Origin: RPQJ01 sp963793005
Lineage (GTDB): Bacteria > Pseudomonadota > Gammaproteobacteria > Steroidobacterales > Steroidobacteraceae
Assembly: GCA_963793005.1 (NCBI GenBank)
Contig: CAWBYP010000004.1
Coordinates: 1-64,000 of the forward strand
DNA length: 64,000 bases
Direction of reading: 5' to 3'
Numbering within the stretch: position 1 is the stretch's first letter; each line of letters begins with the position of its first letter. Position numbers and translations under genes: made by a program. Below are positions 8,507 through 18,821 of the stretch, piece after piece. The notes below the pieces were generated by a model. That model was not told the origin of the DNA. It saw only the letters and a program-made list of their open reading frames with translations, and did not search any database.

Positions 8507-10320
8507 TTACGACCCCGCCCCTGATGCTGCTGCCACAAGTTCCTGAACGCGTTCACGCGCCAGCAGTCCCCACATATCGCTGTCAGCGGAAGGTAGGACA
8601 TCGTTCCATATTGACACCAATGGTCCTCGCAACCATTGAGCCATGGGGGACTCGAAGCCTTGCTTCTGTTGAACAAGGTAGGCGGACGGTAACCATCGCT
8701 GGGCGATCTTCTGAGCACCCATTTCTGTGTCCTGCCGCGCAGCTTGTAGCTTGTGGAAGCGCCGCGCCCCACTCCACCAGGCCAGCATCAAGGAACGGCA
8801 CGCGCAGCTCGAGCGAGTGCCACATCGAGGTGCGGTCGGTCAGAGTTAGATGTCGTTCGGAAGGTACGCCTGCAGGTCCGTGCGCAGCGCACGATCGAGC
8901 GGGTCCACGATTCCTGGCGTTCGAAGACTGTACCGATTGAGTTCTCTTGGCGGGCTGCCACTGTCCCAGGCGTCATCAACAATGCATCGAGCGTCGATTC
9001 ATCAATGCTCGACATGTAAGCATCATATGAATCTGCCGGGGTTCCGGAAGTCTGTGCCGTGAATCGCTGCAGATGATTCCAGCCAGCGGTGTTGAGCAGG
9101 GTCCAGTGGAATGGCGTTCGCGACCGGCCGGATAACACGTCGGCGGACGACGGTCGGAACGCGCCCGTATGCCTCCACCACCGCATGCCGAGGTGGCGCT
9201 TGTAGCCGGCAAAAAGCTCGTCCCCACCCAAACCGGTGAGCGCCACTTTCACACGTTTAACGGCAGCTTCCTCGGGCGATAGCAGACGACGGCACAATCG
9301 AGTCGTCTGCAAACGGCTCGTCGAATCCACAGATCGCCTCTGGCAGTACCGCCGCGACGTCGGTCTCGATATCGATTACTTCGTGATCGAGCCCATATTT
9401 CTGTACTAACATCCTGGCCGTCGGGACTTCGTCCACCATGAAACCACTGGCTGACGGGAAGCGGACGGTAAACGTACGAAGCTTGATGCCGAGCCGGCCA
9501 GCCGCCAGCCCGGCGATCAGACCACTGTCCAGGCCGCCAGACAGAAATGCGCCGATGGGAACGTCGCTTACGAGGTGACTCTCGATTGCGGCAGTAAGTT
9601 TGTCTTCAGTGACCTGAACTGCCTCGGCTGAATCCAATGGAGCTGCGCGCGGCAGCGGAAGGTTCCAGTAGCTCGATTGACGAATTTCTTTGGTCGTGAC
9701 ACTCAATCGACCCGCCGGAGGTAGCTGCCGAATACCGGCGTAGATGGACTGGTTTCCCGGGACGAACGTGTACTTAAGATAGCCACGCAATGCCGCGGTC
9801 GAGATATCGCTCGAGACCAGCCCACTAGCCACCAGCGCCTTGATCTCGGACCCGAAGACGAGGCCGCGCTTCACTTCTGCCAGATACAGGGGCTTGATGC
9901 CCCAGCCGATCTCGGGCGAGATGCAGCACACCGCTTTTCCGGTCGTACAGGGCGATCGCGAACATTCCCTGCAGCTGTTTCGAAAAATCGTCGCCATGGT
10001 CCTCGTATAGGTGAACAATGACCTCGGTATCCGCATGTGTACGGAACCGATGGCCTCTGTTCGAGGGAAGCACGCAATTCGCGGTAGTTATAGATTTCGC
10101 CGTTGTAGACGACGACGACGGAGCCATCCTCGTTAAAAATCGGCTGATGCCCGCCGCCAAGATCAATAATCGAGAGGCGACGCATCAGCCATCCATCGGG
10201 ACCTTCCAGGAACATACCGGCATCATCCGGACCACGCCGAGTCAGCGTGTCGTTCATGCGGCCGAGCGCCCCCTCGTCCAAGGGTGCGTCTGGCAGGAAG
10301 AATCCGGTGATGCCACACAT
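8507..10320 (-). CDS. asnB: Asparagine synthase-like amidotransferase of the XrtA/PEP-CTERM system, five frame breaks
   Basis: About 604 codons. The N-terminal class II glutaminase starts MCGITGFFLPDAPLDEG with the nucleophile Cys2. RRLSIIDLGGGHQP and VYNGEIYNYRELR follow. The synthetase domain has the PP-loop SDVPIGAFLSGGLDSGLIAG, GLGGDELFAGYKRH and LELRVPFLDAGLVEWG. Breaks lie near 10055, 9900, 9290, 8880 and 8740. XrtA loci regularly carry such an amidotransferase, which presumably amidates a uronic acid or amino-sugar precursor rather than aspartate. That role is inferred from context. It sits between a CapK-like gene and a glycosyltransferase. A true asparagine synthetase remains possible. 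Confidence 0.8.
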
Positions 10321-10327
10321 GACGCTG

Positions 10328-11676
10328 CTAAACCTGGCAGATTGAAAAACGGTACTTGCCGGAGCGCTCCTGAGGAATGCGCTCCATGGCGCGGAACTCC
10401 ATCTCCAGCGGCTCGCCGAATCCTTCCTCGAATTCCCTTGCCAGCTCAGCACGGGTCGAATCGGCGAAGTTCGCAGCCGGCACGTAATTGACGACCAGCC
10501 GGCCGATAGCAGGTTGCACGATCTGCATCTGCTCCACACCCGGCACCTTGGTGAGCGTGCGCTCGACCAGCGACACACCCGCAACCTGTGAGCCGTCCCG
10601 ACGCTTCAGGTAGTCGGCCACGCGGCCGATGACGCGCTCCATCAGTGGCAGCCGACGGCCGCAGGCACAGCGGCGATCACTGGGCACGCCGACATCACCG
10701 ACTTCATAGCGGATCAGCGGCATGGCGCGGTTGTATAGGTCCGTGACCACGATCCGGCCCTCCTCGCCCGCCGCCACCGGGCGCTCCGTCGTCCCCAGAA
10801 ACTCGATCACGAGGTGCTCGATGTTGAGGTGCATGCCTCGATGCTGCTCGCATTCGCAGGCGATCAGCGCTACTTCCTCGCAGCCGTAGCGGTCCGTGAC
10901 CCTGCAGCCGAAGGCCTGCTCGATCACCGCCCGCTCCTGGGGCAGCAGCATCATGGAGGTCGAGACGATGCCGACGGGCCGCAAGTCCTCGATGCCTTGC
11001 TCGACCAGGTACTTCGCCACCAGGAATATCGAGTGCGAATGGCCGTAGACGATCTCAGGCTTCTCTTTTCGCCAACGCCGGATGAAGTCGTCCAGCGACG
11101 CTCGGATCGATGCGCATGGTGTCGAGGTACATCGTTCGGTCGAAGAGCGCCGATCGCAGCTTCTGTTTCCAGGTCGTCGCGACTGGCGGGTTGCCCCAGA
11201 TCGCCGCGACCTTCATGCCGTGATACCAGCCGGCCCACTCATTGGCCCGCATCGCGTCGGCGTTGCGGCGCTGCTGCCAGCGCTCCTCGAAGAACGTCTG
11301 CAGCGCGATGCCGGTCGAACCACCGGTCTTGTGATACAGGAGATTCGTCCGTACTGAGCCCATCGGCGATCAGGTCGTCGGGTTCGCTCGCGGATCGTGC
11401 GCTTCGTGAGTATGGGCAGGCGCCGCAGTCCTTCGACGGTCAGCGTCGCGGCGTCGACGCCGGCCTCGGCGAAGATCTCTCTGTAGTACGGAACACTCGC
11501 CGCTGCGTGGCTCGCCGCCTCGCGCAACCGCGCCTGCTGACGGGCTCGCAGTTCGTCGGCACTGAGCCACTGCGAGCGCTCCAGTTCGCGCAGGATCGCG
11601 AGCCTGGATGCTGCCATCCTTCCAGTCCCAGAGTGGGATGGAAGACGTGACGCGACATGTAACTCGCGAAGCTCAT
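10328..11676 (-). CDS. CapK/phenylacetate-CoA ligase-like adenylate-forming protein, frame-broken
   Basis: About 449 codons, the usual size for CapK-like proteins of capsule loci. The start MSFASYMSRHVFHPTLG overlaps the upstream glycosyltransferase stop (ATGA). The adenylation signature reads LLYHKTGGSTGIALQTFF, and later DRYGCEEVALIACECEQHRG and RIVVTDLYNRAMPLIRYEVG, which hold the ATP-binding aspartate and arginine. Breaks lie near 11615, 11370 and 11065. CapK homologues are common in XrtA loci, but their substrate is unproven. Activation of an acyl or carboxyl group for attachment to the polymer is an inference. Confidence 0.82.
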
Positions 11677-12840
11677 CGCGCGACCGCCTGCAATTCTGCG
11701 TAGATGGCCTCGTTCGCGGCCACCATCGCTTCGGGCGAAAACCGCTCCAGCGCGGTCTTGCGGCCGGCGCGAACCCATGCGACGCCGCAGGTCCGGTTCG
11801 CTGGCAAGGCGCCCGAGTGCATCGGCCAGCGCCGCCGGGTCGCCCACCGGGACCACGAGACCCGAGACGTCCGCCTGACGACTTCCAGGTTGCCGCCCAC
11901 CGGCGTGCAAACGCGGGCAGGCCTGCCGCGAGATACTCGACCAGCGCGTTCGATAGGCCCTCGGTCTCCGAACACAAGACGCCCACGTCGGCCGCGTGCA
12001 TCAGCGGCATCGGATCCGCCATCGGGCCAAGGAAGTGGACACGATCCTTACATGCCGAGACTCCTGGCGCGTGCTTCGAGTGCGGCACGTTGCGAGCCCG
12101 CTTCGCCGACCCGATCCTCGCCCGCGATCGCGAGGTGCACGTTCAACCTCGCTGCGCGCCAGCAGCGCCAGCGCCTCGACCGCATCGACGATGCGCTTGA
12201 GCGGCCTGAGGTTGGCTACGATGCATACCAACGTTGCCTCCGCGGGAATGCCGTGCTGGACGTCTGAAATCTTCGCCGTTGGAATCCGGTGCCGAACCTG
12301 GCAGTGCCGTTGTAGATCACCCGCACATTCGAGGCCCGGAATCCCTCGCGCTGGATGACCGACTGCTTTACGGCTTCCGCATTGCACACCGCAAGGTCCA
12401 CGAAGTGCGCATTCATTCGCAGCAGCCGAAGATTTCCCGGCGTGTACCAGATTCCGAGGTCGCGTCTCGAGACGATCACGCGGAACCCGGCCATGCGCAG
12501 CGGAATCGGCAAGGCGATGGCGCAGTCGTTGAACCAGACATGCGCAACCGAATAGCCTTCTGCGCGTGCCTTCCGGATGGCTCGCCACGCCGCCGTCCAG
12601 AACCTCGTCGAGCGCATGCGCCGCTCGCCCGACCACGAACTTCGGGACGTCCGGCAGGTGCTCATCGAGCCACGCGGATCGCTCCAGCATCAGGATCGCG
12701 GGCCTGAAGCGGCCACGATCGAGCCTGCTCAACAGCAACCACAGCTGGGCTTCCGTGCCGGCCTTCGGCCCAGGAAACGAATCCATCACGAACAGCACGC
12801 CGATGCGGCCGTCTGATGGAGCGTGATTCGCGGCACCCAT
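11673..12840 (-). CDS. Family 4 glycosyltransferase (GT-B), many frame breaks
   Basis: About 389 codons. The N-terminus reads IGVLFVMDSFPGPKAGTEAQ with the usual glycine-rich acceptor loop, then YSVAHVWFNDCAIALP and FRVIVSRRDLGIWYTPGN. The C-terminal domain has LVCIVANLRPLKRIVDAVEA and the E-x7-E motif in CSETEGLSNALVEYLAAGLP. The end, ERFSPEAMVAANEAIYAEL, is typical. At least five frame changes (about 12600, 12290, 12130, 11920 and 11750) break it. It starts two bases after the stop of the upstream family 2 enzyme and overlaps CapK. It should transfer one sugar during repeat-unit assembly. The density of breaks is similar to that of its neighbours. Confidence 0.75.
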
Positions 12841-12842
12841 GC

Positions 12843-14006
12843 TCAGCCAACCCTCGGCTGCCAGACGAAGACCCGCTCGCGCTTCAGGAATCGCGCCGTC
12901 GCGACCGCCGATGCGAGATTGAGCAGGATGAAATAGTGGGCCAGTCGGGCGGGACCGAAATCCCCAGCGCCAAGCAGGTGCCGCCCGGCGAGCGCAGCGA
13001 GCCCGAGCAATGCCAGCGCGCCTGCCAACGTGAATGCATACACACGGGCCTGCCCAAGCAGCAGCAGGTTGACGACCAGCGCCACGGCCAGCGGCGCGAA
13101 GCTGAGATATCGCAGCAATTTGTGCGAAGCGAGCTGGAAAGCGAAGACCCCGTACCTGAACGGATTCAGCAGCACGCGCTTGTCCGCCAGCGCCCAGAGC
13201 GCCCGCAGCGCCACCCGCACCCGCATGCGGAATTCCTCGTCACCGCTCGACAGCGAGTGCTCGGCGAGCAGCGCGTCGGGCTCGTAAACCACCCTCGCAC
13301 CCTGCTCCACCACGGCGAGCGGCAGCACGAAGTCCGGCAACTGGTCGGCGCGCATGGGGCGATAGAGGCGGCGGCGCACGGCGTCCACGCCACCGTCCAC
13401 GCCTACGATCGAGCCGATGCGTGTTTCCTGGGCGCGCAACCAGTTCTCGAGCTTCATGTAGGCCGAACAGCCGTCGCCAACGAGAGAGCCATCCGGGTTC
13501 ACGTACACCATCTTGCCGGTGACATAGCCCACTGCTGGGTCGGCGAAGTTGCGCGCGAGCCTGCGCAAACCGTCGGGCCCGTAGATCGAGTTTGCGTCCG
13601 CAAACACCACGATCTCGCCGCGCGCCTGGGGAACGGCGAGGTTGAGCGCCGAGGTCTTGCCCGCACGTGGCTCCTGCCGCAGCAGGCGCACGCGTCCTGG
13701 ATGTTCGCTGGCAATACGGTTGACGATTTCGTCGGTGCCGTCGTCGGAAGCATCGGATATCACGATCACGTCGAGGCGATCGGCCGGGTAGTCCTGCTCG
13801 AGCTTGTTGCGGACCGTGGCTTCGATGCAGGCGGCCTCGTTGCGTGCCGCGGTGACGACCGTCACTGTGGGCAGGTAGTTGTCATCCCGCCCAATTGTTC
13901 TATTGCGCAGGCGACCGAGCAGCCACGCGACTGCGGGATAGCCCACGTAGGGATATAGCCCCAGCCCCAGGCAGATCCAGAATGTCCATTCGAGCGACTG
14001 GGCCAT
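12843..14006 (-). CDS. Membrane family 2 glycosyltransferase of the XrtA exopolysaccharide locus
   Basis: 387 residues, frame intact. One N-terminal membrane segment (WTFWICLGLGLYPYVGYPAV) precedes the GT-A domain (TVTVVTAARNEAACIEATV, VISDASDDGTDEIV). The metal site reads IVVFADANSIYGPDGL and is followed by GDGCSAYMKLENWLRAQET. Two or three C-terminal hydrophobic segments (LAVALVVNLLLLGQARVYAF and following) anchor it. It belongs to the group with the truncated glycosyltransferase at 37 kb and shares its GxGxY/YxRYE segment. It probably acts at the cytoplasmic face on a lipid-linked intermediate. It begins 9 bases after the deacetylase stop. Confidence 0.88.
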   Translation of the reverse strand: MAQSLEWTFWICLGLGLYPYVGYPAVAWLLGRLRNRTIGRDDNYLPTVTVVTAARNEAACIEATVRNKLEQDYPADRLDVIVISDASDDGTDEIVNRIASEHPGRVRLLRQEPRAGKTSALNLAVPQARGEIVVFADANSIYGPDGLRRLARNFADPAVGYVTGKMVYVNPDGSLVGDGCSAYMKLENWLRAQETRIGSIVGVDGGVDAVRRRLYRPMRADQLPDFVLPLAVVEQGARVVYEPDALLAEHSLSSGDEEFRMRVRVALRALWALADKRVLLNPFRYGVFAFQLASHKLLRYLSFAPLAVALVVNLLLLGQARVYAFTLAGALALLGLAALAGRHLLGAGDFGPARLAHYFILLNLASAVATARFLKRERVFVWQPRVG

Positions 14007-14015
14007 GGGCTGGGT

Positions 14016-14879
14016 TCACGCACGCGCGGGCAGCAGCCCGGCGAGCACGTCCTCCATTGCGCCGAAGCGGAATTCCCCGATCAGCCGGTCGAGCTTCTGC
14101 TCGCACTGCCTGAGGCCCGTGTAGTGCCGCAGCCGCGACTTGAGCCGCGCCGCGATGCGCGGCTGGCCCGGGTCGATCTCCCAGGGATGCAGGTAGAAGA
14201 AGAACGGCTGGCCCTGCCCCGCGTTGATCTGGCGCAGGCCGGCCCTGACCAGCGAATACGGCAGGATACGGAAATAACCGCCACCGGCCACCGGCACGCG
14301 TGAGCCGCCCCAGCGCGCCAGCATCACCGGGAATTCGACCAGGCTGCCACCATTGGGCGTGTCGATCCGCCCGGGCACCTGGGGTCCGTCCGGCCAGCCG
14401 TAGATGTCGTGCCGCATGGGCGCGATGCTCGAGTCGTAGTCGAAGCCGGCCTCGACGAGCGTGTCGAGCGCCCACTGGTTGTCGCGCCGGATCGAGAAGC
14501 TGGCAGCACGGTAGCCACGCACCTTCCTGCCTGTGCAATCCTCGAGCAATGCCTTCGCGCGCAGCGTCTCCTCGCGAAACTCGGCGGGCGACTGCTGGTT
14601 GACCAGCCTGTGGCTGTAGCCGTGGCATGCGATCTCGTGGCCATGGCCAGCGATTTCCGTCACCAGCGCGGGGAACCGCTCCGCGACCCAGCCGAGCACG
14701 AAGAACGTACCGCGGATGCCACGCCGGCCGAAGAGATCGAGCAGGCGACGGGTGTTGCGCTCGACCCGGGACTCGAGCGAGCCCCAGTCGTCGCGGGAAA
14801 TGGCCTGTGAGAAAGCCGTGACGTGGAAGTAGTCTTCCACGTCCACCGTCATTGCGTTGGTGAGGTCACCGTTGGTCAC
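14016..14879 (-). CDS. XrtA/PEP-CTERM-associated polysaccharide deacetylase (DUF3473 type)
   Basis: 287 residues, frame intact. It has the layout of the exosortase-associated deacetylase family: AMTVDVEDYFHVTAFSQ carries the catalytic Asp and metal-binding Asp, and HEIACHGYSHRLVNQQSP the two metal histidines. GYRAASFSIRRDNQWALD follows, then the C-terminal DUF3473 part (PVAGGGYFRILPYSLVRAG, FFFYLHPWEIDPGQPR). It should deacetylate HexNAc residues of the exopolysaccharide. It lies two bases downstream of the beta-barrel gene. In many XrtA loci an ExeA-like ATPase gene sits between these two, and it is absent here. Confidence 0.93.
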   Translation of the reverse strand: MTNGDLTNAMTVDVEDYFHVTAFSQAISRDDWGSLESRVERNTRRLLDLFGRRGIRGTFFVLGWVAERFPALVTEIAGHGHEIACHGYSHRLVNQQSPAEFREETLRAKALLEDCTGRKVRGYRAASFSIRRDNQWALDTLVEAGFDYDSSIAPMRHDIYGWPDGPQVPGRIDTPNGGSLVEFPVMLARWGGSRVPVAGGGYFRILPYSLVRAGLRQINAGQGQPFFFYLHPWEIDPGQPRIAARLKSRLRHYTGLRQCEQKLDRLIGEFRFGAMEDVLAGLLPARA

Positions 14880-14881
14880 TG

Positions 14882-16248
14882 CTATTCATCGGACACGATG
14901 CCGGGCGCGATGTCGGCGCCGCCGCGGTGCCTGCCGCGCGGACTCCAGATCAGCGTCAGCCAGACTCGGTTCTCGGACGCGTCCTGCCCTGAGTTGCGAG
15001 ACGTTGTTGAACCAGTACTGCCACTGGCCACGCAGTTCCGTCGCGGGCGAAATCTTGTACCCGGCAAACACGCCCACGGTGGATTCGTCGTTGTCCGTAC
15101 CGAACGGCGGTGTGGTGTAGACGTCGGGCTTCGCGTAGTTCGTCTGCCAGTAGGAATAATCGGCGCCGACCGACCAGGAGCGGCTCAGGTCGCGCGATAC
15201 CCCCGCAGACAGGAAGATGTAGGTGAGGTCCTGCTGCGTCGCCTCGATGTAGTCCTGGTCGTCGTAGCGCCCGCTGAGGCGAAGGTGCGTCCGGGCGCGG
15301 TCCATGTTCCAGCTGAGACCCGACGTAGCGGTCCTCGAACACCTGGCCGTTGCTGGAGGAGCTGCCCGGGAGCGAGCTGCCGTCGGGGCTGGACTGCTGG
15401 CTCGCCAGGAGGCCGGCGCCATCGTTGTAGACGACCCCCGCCTGCAGGCTCAGCGACGAATAGGACGAGAGCTGCCGTCCCAGCTCGAGCCGAAGCAGCG
15501 GGTTGCTTGAAGTCTCGCCGCCAAAGTCCACGGACTGGTAGCCAACGTCCGCCTTGATACGAGTCCGGCCCACTTCCGACTCGTAGCCGAGGAAGTATGA
15601 GGTCGTGTCCACGTTCGGGCTGTACTGCGGGTCGGTGTAGTCGATGCGCTGGTAGTTCGCACCCACCCGCACGTTCGAGTTGCGGGGTAAGCGAACGGAT
15701 CAGCGACAGGCCGCCGCTGTACTGGTTGCTGTCTCCATTCGTGTCCTGGTACCAGGCATTCGAGTACCGGCCTGTGACGGAGACCTGCGTGCGATCCGAG
15801 AGGTTGATGTACACCATCGGGCCGGTCGAGAACAGGTTGACCGACGCGGTGTTGCCCGGGCCCGAGGGCTGGAACTCGTTCAAGCTGCCCCTGGCCGAAG
15901 TTGTCGCTCGCAAACCACTGGAATTTTTCAGGCACGAACGAGTAGACGGCGTTGCCCGACCAGGTTGCCGACGACCTGGTTGTAGGAGCTGTCGGCCGAA
16001 TACACCGCGAAGCCGAGGTCGTAGGCCCTGATGTCGGCGTCGAGGCGCCCTGAATTCTGCTGGTAGTCCAGCGTGCCACCGAGCGCGAACAACGCGGAGC
16101 CTTCCTCGTTCGTCGGCGTGCGGTTCAGGTTGTCGGAGTAGCCACCGACCGCCTTCAGCGAGTAGTCGAACACGTTCTCCGCCTGCGCGGCACTCGCGAG
16201 CGCAAGGCTTACGGCCAGCGAGACAAGGTGGGCCTTGTGATAGCGCAT
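14882..16248 (-). CDS. XrtA-associated outer-membrane beta-barrel protein (TIGR03016-like), frame-broken
   Basis: About 455 codons. A clear signal peptide (LVSLAVSLALASAAQAEN) follows the ATG at 16248. The rest is alternating aromatic/polar beta strands with turns rich in Asp, Asn and Gly, for example FDYSLKAVGGYSDNLNRTP, VYINLSDRTQVSVTGRYSN and SVGADYSYWQTNYAKPDVY. The last strand, RVWLTLIWSP, is in a different frame. Breaks lie near 15960, 15690, 15330 and 15000. The position, between the tyrosine kinase and the deacetylase, matches the sporadic XrtA-associated outer-membrane family. It may act as the outer-membrane pore or assembly platform for the polymer. That function is inferred. Confidence 0.8.
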
Positions 16249-16252
16249 GGGC

Positions 16253-17194
16253 TTACTCCGTTTCGGCCGACGAACTGCCGTACTTGTACATGTGGCCGTA
16301 GTAGCCATAGCCATACCCGGAACCGGACACCGTGTCGGACTGGTTCAGCACCACCCCGACGAACTGGTCCTCGCGCAGGAACGCAATGGCATCGAGCACG
16401 GCCCGCTGCGGGGTCGCATTCGCCTTCACTACCAGCACCACCTGGCCTGCCAGGTCGGCGAGCGCCTTGGCCTCGTTGGTGATCAGGATCGGCGGGGAGT
16501 CCAGCAGGATGATGCGGTTGTCCGAGTTGGACTTGAGACGCTCAATCACCGCCGCCATGCGCGCGCTCGAGAGCAATTCCGCGGCAGCCAGCGGCGTCTG
16601 CCCCGCAGGCAGTACGGAAAGCTTCGGGATGCTGGTCTGCACGACCAGCGACTCGACGTCCACGGACTCGTCCGACAGCGCATGCGTCAGGCCCGGCTCG
16701 CTTTCGAGGCGAAGCGCTCTCGTCGACTGCGGCTGGATCAGGTCGGCATCCACGAGCAGCACGCTGGCGTCCTTCTCCTGCGCGAGGCTCATGGCGAGGT
16801 TCAAAGTGGAGAACGTCTTGCCATCGCCCTGCAACGCGCTCGTCACCATGATGACCATGCCATTGCCCATCTTCGGCATGCCCCGACCCAGCGCGCGGGC
16901 CAGCAGCGGCCGCTTGATGTGCCGGAACTGCTCTGCGATCTCGCGCTGCTGGTCAGCCGGCGGCATGTAACCCATGTCACTTAGCCACCCGAGGTCCACC
17001 TCGACAGTCCTCAGCGACTTGAACGTGGCCGTGATGTCTGGCGAGGGTTCGATCAGCTCGCCAACAGGTGTCGGGTGCTGGACAGCCGGCGCGCCCGCCG
17101 CCGGTTCCGTCAGGGCTGGCTGAGGGGCCGTGGTCAGCGGCAAGGCCTTGCCGGCAGCCTTGGCCTTCTTCAACGCTTGTTCGACGAGGCTCAT
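16253..17194 (-). CDS. XrtA-associated tyrosine autokinase (CpsD/Wzc-type P-loop ATPase)
   Basis: 313 residues, frame intact. The N-terminus has a short helical motif (MSLVEQALKKAKAAGK) found in XrtA-type kinases. The ATPase core has Walker A VTSALQGDGKTFSTLNLA, Walker A' VLLVDADLIQP and Walker B RIILLDSPPIL. The C-terminus is tyrosine-rich (GYGYGYYGHMYKYG), the autophosphorylation cluster of bacterial tyrosine kinases. It works with the separate membrane chain-length protein encoded 12 bases upstream to control polymerisation and export of the polysaccharide at the inner membrane. The split kinase/adaptor arrangement resembles CpsC/CpsD. Confidence 0.93.
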   Translation of the reverse strand: MSLVEQALKKAKAAGKALPLTTAPQPALTEPAAGAPAVQHPTPVGELIEPSPDITATFKSLRTVEVDLGWLSDMGYMPPADQQREIAEQFRHIKRPLLARALGRGMPKMGNGMVIMVTSALQGDGKTFSTLNLAMSLAQEKDASVLLVDADLIQPQSTRALRLESEPGLTHALSDESVDVESLVVQTSIPKLSVLPAGQTPLAAAELLSSARMAAVIERLKSNSDNRIILLDSPPILITNEAKALADLAGQVVLVVKANATPQRAVLDAIAFLREDQFVGVVLNQSDTVSGSGYGYGYYGHMYKYGSSSAETE

Positions 17195-17206
17195 GTGCTT
17201 GCCTGC

Positions 17207-18814
17207 CTAGCTGATCACGTGATGAATGGCCGAGGATACGGGCCCCTGCAACCACAGCACGACCACGAACACCACGACCAGCGCGGCGGTCGCAATGCTC
17301 ACCCGCGTCAGCTCACCCACCCTCTGCGCCTTGTGCCGCTCGCGCCAGGCGCGGCTGACCGCGCCAAGCACCGGCAACGAGGTGATGTCGGTGAGCGCGC
17401 GGACGTTGTCAAATACCGGCCGCGTCTGGTTGAGCGCGAATGCGAGACCCGCGCCGGCCGCGAGCGCTGCCACCAGCACCATGAAGATCAGGCGCGGACG
17501 GTTCGGCGCGACGGGCTTGAGCTGCACGTTCGGCGGGTCGATGACCTCGAAGCGGACCACGCCCGTCTGCTCGGCCTGCTCGGAGATCTTTGCCCGGTCG
17601 AGACGGCTTACAAGCTCGTTGTACTGGGCCTTGACCACGTCGTAGTCGCGGGTAAGGCGCGAATACTCGGCCTCGACCTCGGGCGCCGTGTCGATCATCG
17701 CGCGCAGGTCGGCCACGTTTTTCTGGTGCGACGCGAGCTCGCTCTGCAGGCCGTTGACCTCGACGTTGGCCTGGTTGTAGGCAGCCTGCGACTGCTGGTA
17801 GACCGGGTTTGCGCTCATGCCCGCAAGCGACTGACCGGCCGCCGCGCTGCGCCGCATCGCGTCCGCTTCCTGCACCTGCCGTGCCTGGAGCTGGGCGATG
17901 GTCTCGCGCATCGCGATCACGTCGGGATGCTTGTCGGTGTAGCGCAGCAGCAGTTCCTGCAGTCTCTGCTCGGCTTCCTGGATCTTGAAAGCGGTGGGCG
18001 TGGCGAGTCCCTGTGCCGCGGCCGCCGCACCGGCGCCGGGCGCGGTGCTGGTCAGGTAGGGCTGCTCGCCGCGCAACTGGCTCTCGAGCACCTGCCTGCG
18101 GTTCGCGGCGATGCTGAGCGCGGTCCTGGTCTTCTGGATCGCGTCTTCCTCGGCCTGCAGACGGCTGAAGAAGTCGCCCTGGGCACCGGGCACCATGCCG
18201 ACGTATTTCCTCTTGAACTCGGCGAGCTTGGTCTCGGCCGAGGAGAGCCGCTCGTCGTACAGCTTGATCTGCTGCTGCAGGAAGCGCTGCGCGGTCTCTG
18301 ACCCCGAGCGCTTGCCGCCGAGCGTGTCCTCGACGAACGAATCCACCAGCGAACGCACGACCTTGAGTGCCTGGCTCTTGTCGCTGGAGCGATATGAAAT
18401 CGTGTACAGGCTGCTCGCGGACTTGTTGCGATCGCCCGGCTGCGCGACGGCATCGATGACGATGTCGTTGCGGAGGCTCGCGAGCATCCGCTGCTTCTCT
18501 TCCGGAGTATTGGCGTTCAGGTCGAGGTCGGTCTCGCGCGCCACGCGATCGAGCTGCGGCATGCTGAGCATCGCCTGGCGAACGTAGTTGAGCTGTGCGC
18601 CGACGTCCTGCTCCACTGCGATGCCTTCGAGCAGCGGCCGCAGCACGGCAGTCGTATCCACGTACACACGCGAATCGGCCTGGTACACCGGCGGCAGAGC
18701 CAGCACCACGACCCAGCCCACCAGCCCGACCAGCCAGGCCGTGGCCAGCGCAACGCGGCGGAAGCGCCACATGCCGCGCGCGTGATCGAGGAGCTGCTGC
18801 AGGAGTTCTTGCAT
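17207..18814 (-). CDS. XrtA-associated polysaccharide chain-length determinant (Wzz/GumC-like)
   Basis: 535 residues, frame intact. The first membrane segment is ALATAWLVGLVGWVVVLALP. It is followed by the Wzz domain (VYQADSRVYVDTTAVLRPLL) and long periplasmic coiled coils (about residues 190-420, rich in Glu, Gln, Arg and Ala). A conserved GNVR-like segment precedes the second membrane span (LIFMVLVAALAAGAGLAFAL). A further C-terminal hydrophobic segment (ALVVVFVVVLWLQGPVSSA) follows. It is the inner-membrane copolymerase that sets chain length and partners the tyrosine kinase. It begins 7 bases after the export-protein stop, so the three genes are one transcript. Confidence 0.93.
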   Translation of the reverse strand: MQELLQQLLDHARGMWRFRRVALATAWLVGLVGWVVVLALPPVYQADSRVYVDTTAVLRPLLEGIAVEQDVGAQLNYVRQAMLSMPQLDRVARETDLDLNANTPEEKQRMLASLRNDIVIDAVAQPGDRNKSASSLYTISYRSSDKSQALKVVRSLVDSFVEDTLGGKRSGSETAQRFLQQQIKLYDERLSSAETKLAEFKRKYVGMVPGAQGDFFSRLQAEEDAIQKTRTALSIAANRRQVLESQLRGEQPYLTSTAPGAGAAAAAQGLATPTAFKIQEAEQRLQELLLRYTDKHPDVIAMRETIAQLQARQVQEADAMRRSAAAGQSLAGMSANPVYQQSQAAYNQANVEVNGLQSELASHQKNVADLRAMIDTAPEVEAEYSRLTRDYDVVKAQYNELVSRLDRAKISEQAEQTGVVRFEVIDPPNVQLKPVAPNRPRLIFMVLVAALAAGAGLAFALNQTRPVFDNVRALTDITSLPVLGAVSRAWRERHKAQRVGELTRVSIATAALVVVFVVVLWLQGPVSSAIHHVIS

Positions 18815-18821
18815 GGGGCGG